Positions 7,333-10,165 of a stretch of 10,165 bases of DNA are shown here, piece after piece. A model generated the notes under the pieces. The model had not been told where the DNA came from. It saw only the letters and a list, made by a program, of their open reading frames with translations, and did no database searches. The stretch is from JBBIMS01 sp964531645 (GTDB lineage Bacteria > Acidobacteriota > Aminicenantia > JBFLYD01 > JBBIMS01). The DNA lies in the NCBI GenBank assembly GCA_964531645.1, contig CAZHEF010000048.1:1-10165 (forward strand), written 5' to 3'. Position 1 is the stretch's first letter. Every line of letters starts with the position of its first letter. A program made the position numbers and the translations under genes.

Positions 7333-7695
7333 TTAAATCTTGCCTGCTATTGAAGAAAAAATTTTCTTTAATTCGAGAGCTTCTTTTAAAAGTTTATCAA
7401 TTTCATCTTTATTCTCAGGATTTGCTTCCTGTAAAAGCTCAAGCCAGAAATACGCTTCCTTTGCTTCTTTAAGAGCAATTCTGATACGATGTTTGAAGTC
7501 TTTCTTGCTGAATGAATCATTTGCTTCACGATAATTTGCGCCAACTGAACCACTGGCACGGATCAATTGGGCTATGATTTCTCTATTTATAACATTCTGA
7601 GGCAATTGTTTACAAACATTTACAGTTTTTTTCGCAAATTCCGAAGTTCTCATCTCTAAATCAAAATTATGTTCGGTTATTGATAATTTACTCAT
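7333..7695 (-). CDS. Four-helix-bundle protein (S23 / 23S rRNA IVS protein family)
   Basis: This 120-aa protein belongs to the small all-helical family found in 23S rRNA intervening sequences and free-standing in many genomes; related proteins (avd) accompany diversity-generating retroelements, but no reverse transcriptase is seen here. Conserved features are the first amphipathic helix with Phe and Leu-Pro (FAKKTVNVCKQLP), QLIRASGSVGANYREAND at about residues 44-61, SKKDF at 63-67, ALKEAKEAYFWLELL at about 75-89, and a last helix ending ELKKIFSSIAGKI. Length is normal and the frame intact. It starts at ATG 7695 without a ribosome site. It is unrelated to efflux, sits between the adaptor and its permease, and is enclosed in inverted repeats, so it is best read as a passenger or insertion. 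The molecular function of the family is not established. Confidence 0.92.
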   Translation of the reverse strand: MSKLSITEHNFDLEMRTSEFAKKTVNVCKQLPQNVINREIIAQLIRASGSVGANYREANDSFSKKDFKHRIRIALKEAKEAYFWLELLQEANPENKDEIDKLLKEALELKKIFSSIAGKI

Positions 7696-7704
7696 TGATT
7701 ATGG

Positions 7705-7730
7705 TTTGGTCATTGGAATTTGGTCATTGG
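7705..7730. repeat. Two 12-bp direct repeats, right end of the cassette
   Basis: TTTGGTCATTGG occurs at 7705-7716 and 7719-7730, again with a 14-bp period, followed by a partial copy TTATTGG (7731-7737). It is the inverse of the CCAATAACCAAA repeats at the other end. Confidence 0.85.
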
Positions 7731-7745
7731 TTATTGGATTATTGC

Positions 7746-8933
7746 TCATTCTACAATTTTTATTTTAGCATCGTGGGCAAGGGTGAAATGACCTTCAGTT
7801 ATTACCTTCTCCCCTTCTGAAACACCACTTAGAATCTCAACATTTTCGTCATCCTCAAGGCCAGTCTCAACATAGCGCCATTTGGCAAGTTCTCCCTCAA
7901 CAACAAAGCAAAGTTTTCTTCCACCTCGGACAAGGATACTCTCCCTTGGAATTATAAGTTTTCCTTTAAATATTTCGGCATCTATTGCAACTTCACAGTG
8001 CATTCCAGGTTTTATAAGCTCCCCAGGATTTTCAAGGTCTATAAAAACATTGCAGGTCTTCTCCTGAGGGTCAACTATTGGACTGATGGATTTAACAGTT
8101 CCAAAAAAGTTCCTGTCAGGATAAGATGAGAACTTAAGAGTTGCTCTCCTTCCAACTTCAATTCTACCAACTTCACTCTCAAGAACCTTCGTCTTCACCC
8201 TTAGACGGTCAATATTCACAATGGTCATTAGCTCTTCACCCATCCCAGCAGACTGTCCTTCTTTTACTTTAATATCTGTAACGATTCCAGAAAAAGGAGC
8301 TTTTATTTTTGTCTTTTCAAGATTCAGCTTCGCCTGTTTATAAGCAATATCTGCCTGGGAAAATCCAATTGTGGCAGAAAGAACATCCTCTCTTTTTTCT
8401 CCCTTTTCAATCAATGAAAGTTCGTATTCTCTTTTTGCTTTCTCAAAATCCTTTTCAGAAATTAGACCCTCTTTCCAAAGCTCAAAAGCTTTCTCATATT
8501 CTTTCTTTTTCTGTTCAACCTTTGCAATGTCCTTCTCCGATAGACTTGCTTTTACTTCTCCAAACTGGTTTTGAATGTATAATCTACTCAACTTTTCAAG
8601 CCGATTCACCTCTGCCTCCTCGAATCTGAGTCTATATTCAGTTTCATCAAGCTCAGCAAGGATTTCCCCTTCCTTTACATGCTTCCCCTCATCAACATTC
8701 AACTTTTTTATGTCTCCCTTCAGGTCAGCTTTAACTTTTACTATTTTTACAGCCTCAACCTCTCCTATTGTCTTTAGCTTCATAACTATCTCTCCAATCT
8801 TTACTTTTGAGACCTTGACTGGAAGAAGTGCTGTCTCACTCTCTTCATTCTCTCCTTTTTTTGGCGAGGAGAAAGCCCTTTCCTCCTCCTTTTCGGAGAG
8901 TGCTTTAAAATACCTGTAAGCCCCAAAAGTCAT
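7746..8933 (-). CDS. Efflux RND transporter periplasmic adaptor subunit (membrane fusion protein)
   Basis: This HlyD/AcrA-type adaptor bridges an inner-membrane RND permease and an outer-membrane channel. Domains in order: first lipoyl half (about residues 57-100, VKADLKGDIKKLNVDEGKHV), alpha-helical hairpin (about 101-205), second lipoyl half (about 207-240, IKAPFSGIVTDIKVKEGQS), beta-barrel (about 243-322), and membrane-proximal domain (about 325-395). The hairpin has KAFELWKEGLIS (148-159), fitting the RxxxLxxxxxxS TolC-contact motif with Lys for Arg. The listed start (ATG 8933) has only a GGAG 2 bases away, too close. The frame stays open 16 codons upstream and encodes most of a membrane anchor (ELFLILFIIGA), so the true N-terminus is probably longer, but no standard start codon is found before TAA 8984. 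It precedes both permeases, with a four-helix-bundle cassette between. Confidence 0.92.
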   Translation of the reverse strand: MTFGAYRYFKALSEKEEERAFSSPKKGENEESETALLPVKVSKVKIGEIVMKLKTIGEVEAVKIVKVKADLKGDIKKLNVDEGKHVKEGEILAELDETEYRLRFEEAEVNRLEKLSRLYIQNQFGEVKASLSEKDIAKVEQKKKEYEKAFELWKEGLISEKDFEKAKREYELSLIEKGEKREDVLSATIGFSQADIAYKQAKLNLEKTKIKAPFSGIVTDIKVKEGQSAGMGEELMTIVNIDRLRVKTKVLESEVGRIEVGRRATLKFSSYPDRNFFGTVKSISPIVDPQEKTCNVFIDLENPGELIKPGMHCEVAIDAEIFKGKLIIPRESILVRGGRKLCFVVEGELAKWRYVETGLEDDENVEILSGVSEGEKVITEGHFTLAHDAKIKIVE

Positions 8934-9028
8934 TGCTCCAATAATGAATAAAATTAAGAAAAGTTCCCTTTTAAATTTCTTTTATTAAAAAATCCTTAAT
9001 AGTTTAGTCTTTTCATAAAATTTAGGTC

Positions 9029-9107
9029 TTTCCAAAATCCTCACCCCCCTCACCTTAATCCTCTCCCCAAAGGGGAGAGGAAAACATTATAAATGAATTT
9101 TTGGAAA
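9029..9107. repeat. REP/MITE-like palindromic element between propeller and adaptor genes
   Basis: A perfect 10-bp stem with an AAA loop lies at 9059-9081 (TCCTCTCCCC / GGGGAGAGGA), preceded by the pyrimidine-rich CCTCACC-style tract (9039-9055). Outer 9-bp perfect inverted repeats TTTCCAAAA (9029-9037) and TTTTGGAAA (9099-9107) frame the whole 79 bp. Its GC-rich centre is unlike the AT-rich surroundings. The CCTCACC...CCTCTCCCC-loop-GGGGAGAGG pattern resembles the intergenic REP-type repeats of many bacteria. It has no U-tract on either side, so it is not a typical terminator, although it could still stabilise or block mRNA ends between the two genes. Confidence 0.7.
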
Positions 9108-9142
9108 AACTTACCTATTAAAGCTATTTTTTTAATTTCATT

Positions 9143-9916
9143 TTAAAATTTAATCTCATTCCAGTTTTCAATCTTGTATCTAACTATCTTGATTTGTCCT
9201 GTTTCCTCATTAGTTGAGACAGTGTAAATATATCCGTTCTTTATAAGGTCAATTTTGAAGTCCAATGTTAGTCGATAAAGGAATTCTCCTTTCTTGTTAA
9301 AAATCTCATAGGTGTAAGGTCCTCCTTTCTCAGTTACTGGTTTAAACCTCTCAACATATATTCTTCCCTTCTCATCGGATAAAAGGTTTGAGCAATAAGG
9401 TCTTGTCTCTGAAAAGGTTACATATTTTTGCAAGTGCTTTGGAACCGCTTCTTTTAAATATTCTGAAAAAACTACATCTTTTTCTTCTTTCGTTACTTTT
9501 TGAGGTTTCTCCTCCTTTACAACCTTAGATAAGATATCTCCATCCTTTGAAAATAAAATCAGCTCGTATCTCATAGAATTTATTAGCACGAAAAGCTCTT
9601 CGGGTATATTTGTAAAATATAAATGAACAATATAAGGATGGTCATATAGTAGATTTCCTTTACGCCCTTCTTCCTCAAAGGGAATTGCTGTCAAATTAAA
9701 AGTTTTGTAAAAAATCTTATTTAACTTCCCTTGTGGACTAAACTTTGCAAAATTAAAATACATATTCAAATCAGTCTCTGATTCGGAATCAATAAAAAAT
9801 GAATAAATGTAATTCTCTTTATCAACATAAATTCTATTTCCAAATAAAAGCTTTTCAACATGAAAGCTACTTTTATAGCCTCCATCACTGTCAAAGATTG
9901 TTATCCTTCTTGCCAT
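9143..9916 (-). pseudogene. 6-bladed beta-propeller protein, 5'-truncated or disrupted
   Basis: These 257 codons contain repeated propeller-blade motifs: strand-rich pieces ending in F-D-x-D-G or F-x-K-x-G (ITIFDSDGGY at about 6-15, ILFSKDGDIL at about 120-129, YEIFNKKGEFLYRL at about 204-217), alternating with I-Y-V-D/E segments (NRIYVDKENYIYSF, GRIYVERF). This matches NHL-like or 6-bladed propeller proteins, which are usually larger and secreted. There is no signal peptide and no ribosome site before ATG 9916. The same frame runs 17 codons further upstream with good blade sequence (NLWICLSANGSLYVFD) and is closed by TAG 9970-9968, so the 5' part is lost, frameshifted or nonsense-mutated. 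It is not obviously linked to the efflux genes downstream. Confidence 0.65.
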
Positions 9917-9978
9917 GATATCAAAAACATAAAGGCTTCCGTTGGCACTTAAACAAATCCATAAGTTCTATACCATTT

Positions 9979-10056
9979 CTACTTACGAAGTGGAATTAGA
10001 TTCCCCAAAATATCATCCCACTCAAAATTTGCTTTCCCTTTTAAATCTTCGAACAT
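9979..10056 (-). pseudogene. 25-aa mini-ORF with strong ribosome site, possible propeller 5' remnant
   Basis: ATG 10056 is preceded by AGGGAGG with 3 bases between, one of the strongest ribosome sites in the window. The frame encodes 25 residues (KGKANFEWDDILGNLIPLRK at the end) and stops at TAG 9981-9979. It lies in a different frame from the propeller, with about ten bases between its stop and the TAG that closes the propeller frame. It may be the displaced beginning of the propeller fragment or a short peptide gene. It has no signal peptide. The rest of the stretch up to 10165 is AT-rich with no other supported feature. Confidence 0.3.
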
Positions 10057-10165
10057 TTTCCTCCCTTTCCCATGACTCTCTCATTTTTTTCTAAGTTTAT
10101 TTTTAATTTTATTAAACCTTAACTTCGTAAAAATTAAGTAATAGGATATAAAACATAATGATTTT

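Larger units (their letters stand above)
7278..7743 (-). mobile_element. S23/IVS-like four-helix-bundle cassette bounded by inverted repeats
   Basis: One ~466-bp block contains a four-helix-bundle gene and little else, and its ends are inverted copies of one repeat family. The outer arms are AATAACCAATAACCAA (7278-7293) and its complement at 7727-7743 with one bulged base. Inner arms 7297-7309 and 7704-7716 pair with one mismatch, which is a G-U pair in RNA. The cassette begins 2 bases after the adaptor stop codon and ends 20 bp before the permease ATG, breaking neither gene. 23S rRNA intervening sequences coding for S23-type proteins have this same layout, an ORF closed by a terminal stem. 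That this unit moves, or once did, is inferred. Confidence 0.6.

Noticed and set aside
7267..7750. TCATT at 7267-7271 and 7746-7750 as target-site duplication around the cassette
   Set aside because: It is only 5 bp in AT-rich DNA, another TCATT lies nearby at the four-helix-bundle start codon, and the copies are not flush with the inverted repeats.
9059..9081. Hairpin as a rho-independent terminator for the propeller gene
   Set aside because: The stem is strong but no run of T follows it on either strand, and an outer inverted repeat shows it is part of a larger element.

Overview
The window is AT-rich and every supported gene reads on the minus strand, so the genes run from high to low coordinates. 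It comes from a bacterium with an outer membrane, because it carries a tripartite RND-type envelope efflux system. The Lys/Glu/Ile-rich proteins, the free-standing S23-type four-helix-bundle gene and the 6-bladed beta-propeller protein resemble uncultured AT-rich candidate-phylum genomes. That placement is a guess, since nothing here fixes the taxon.

Layout in reading direction. (1) 10165-9143: a beta-propeller gene whose 5' part is broken, preceded by a 25-codon reading frame with a strong ribosome binding site. (2) 9142-8934: a gap holding a compact palindromic REP/MITE-like element. (3) 8933-7746: the periplasmic adaptor (membrane fusion protein). (4) 7743-7278: a four-helix-bundle (S23/23S-IVS-type) gene enclosed by matching inverted 14-bp repeat pairs, inserted between the adaptor and pump genes. 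(5) 7257-4058: the first RND permease, complete in content but split over three frameshifts clustered between about 5740 and 5398. (6) 4053-4011: a small AT-rich palindromic repeat. (7) 3980-930: the second RND permease, intact at 1016 aa. (8) 928-322: an AraC-type helix-turn-helix regulator, with its 5' end apparently broken, starting one base after the permease stop. (9) 330-218: three 20-bp tandem direct repeats abutting a TTGACA-type promoter. (10) 218-42: a 58-aa single-span membrane protein not recognised as any family.

The adaptor, two permeases and regulator form a plausible operon. One adaptor serving two different permeases suggests an MdtABC-like heteromeric pump, and no outer-membrane channel gene is present. 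The adaptor keeps a TolC-contact-like motif with Lys replacing Arg. Both permeases lack the TM10 Lys of AcrB and keep only one acidic residue in the TM4 pair (Glu in the first, Asp in the second).

Two things stand out. One is the boxed four-helix-bundle cassette, which looks like a 23S rRNA intervening sequence that has settled in a protein operon. The other is the regulator, direct repeats, promoter and small membrane protein at the low-coordinate end, which has the geometry of an AraC-type activated promoter. Reading-frame breaks are frequent and two sit exactly in homopolymers, so operon decay and sequencing error must be told apart before calling genes dead.
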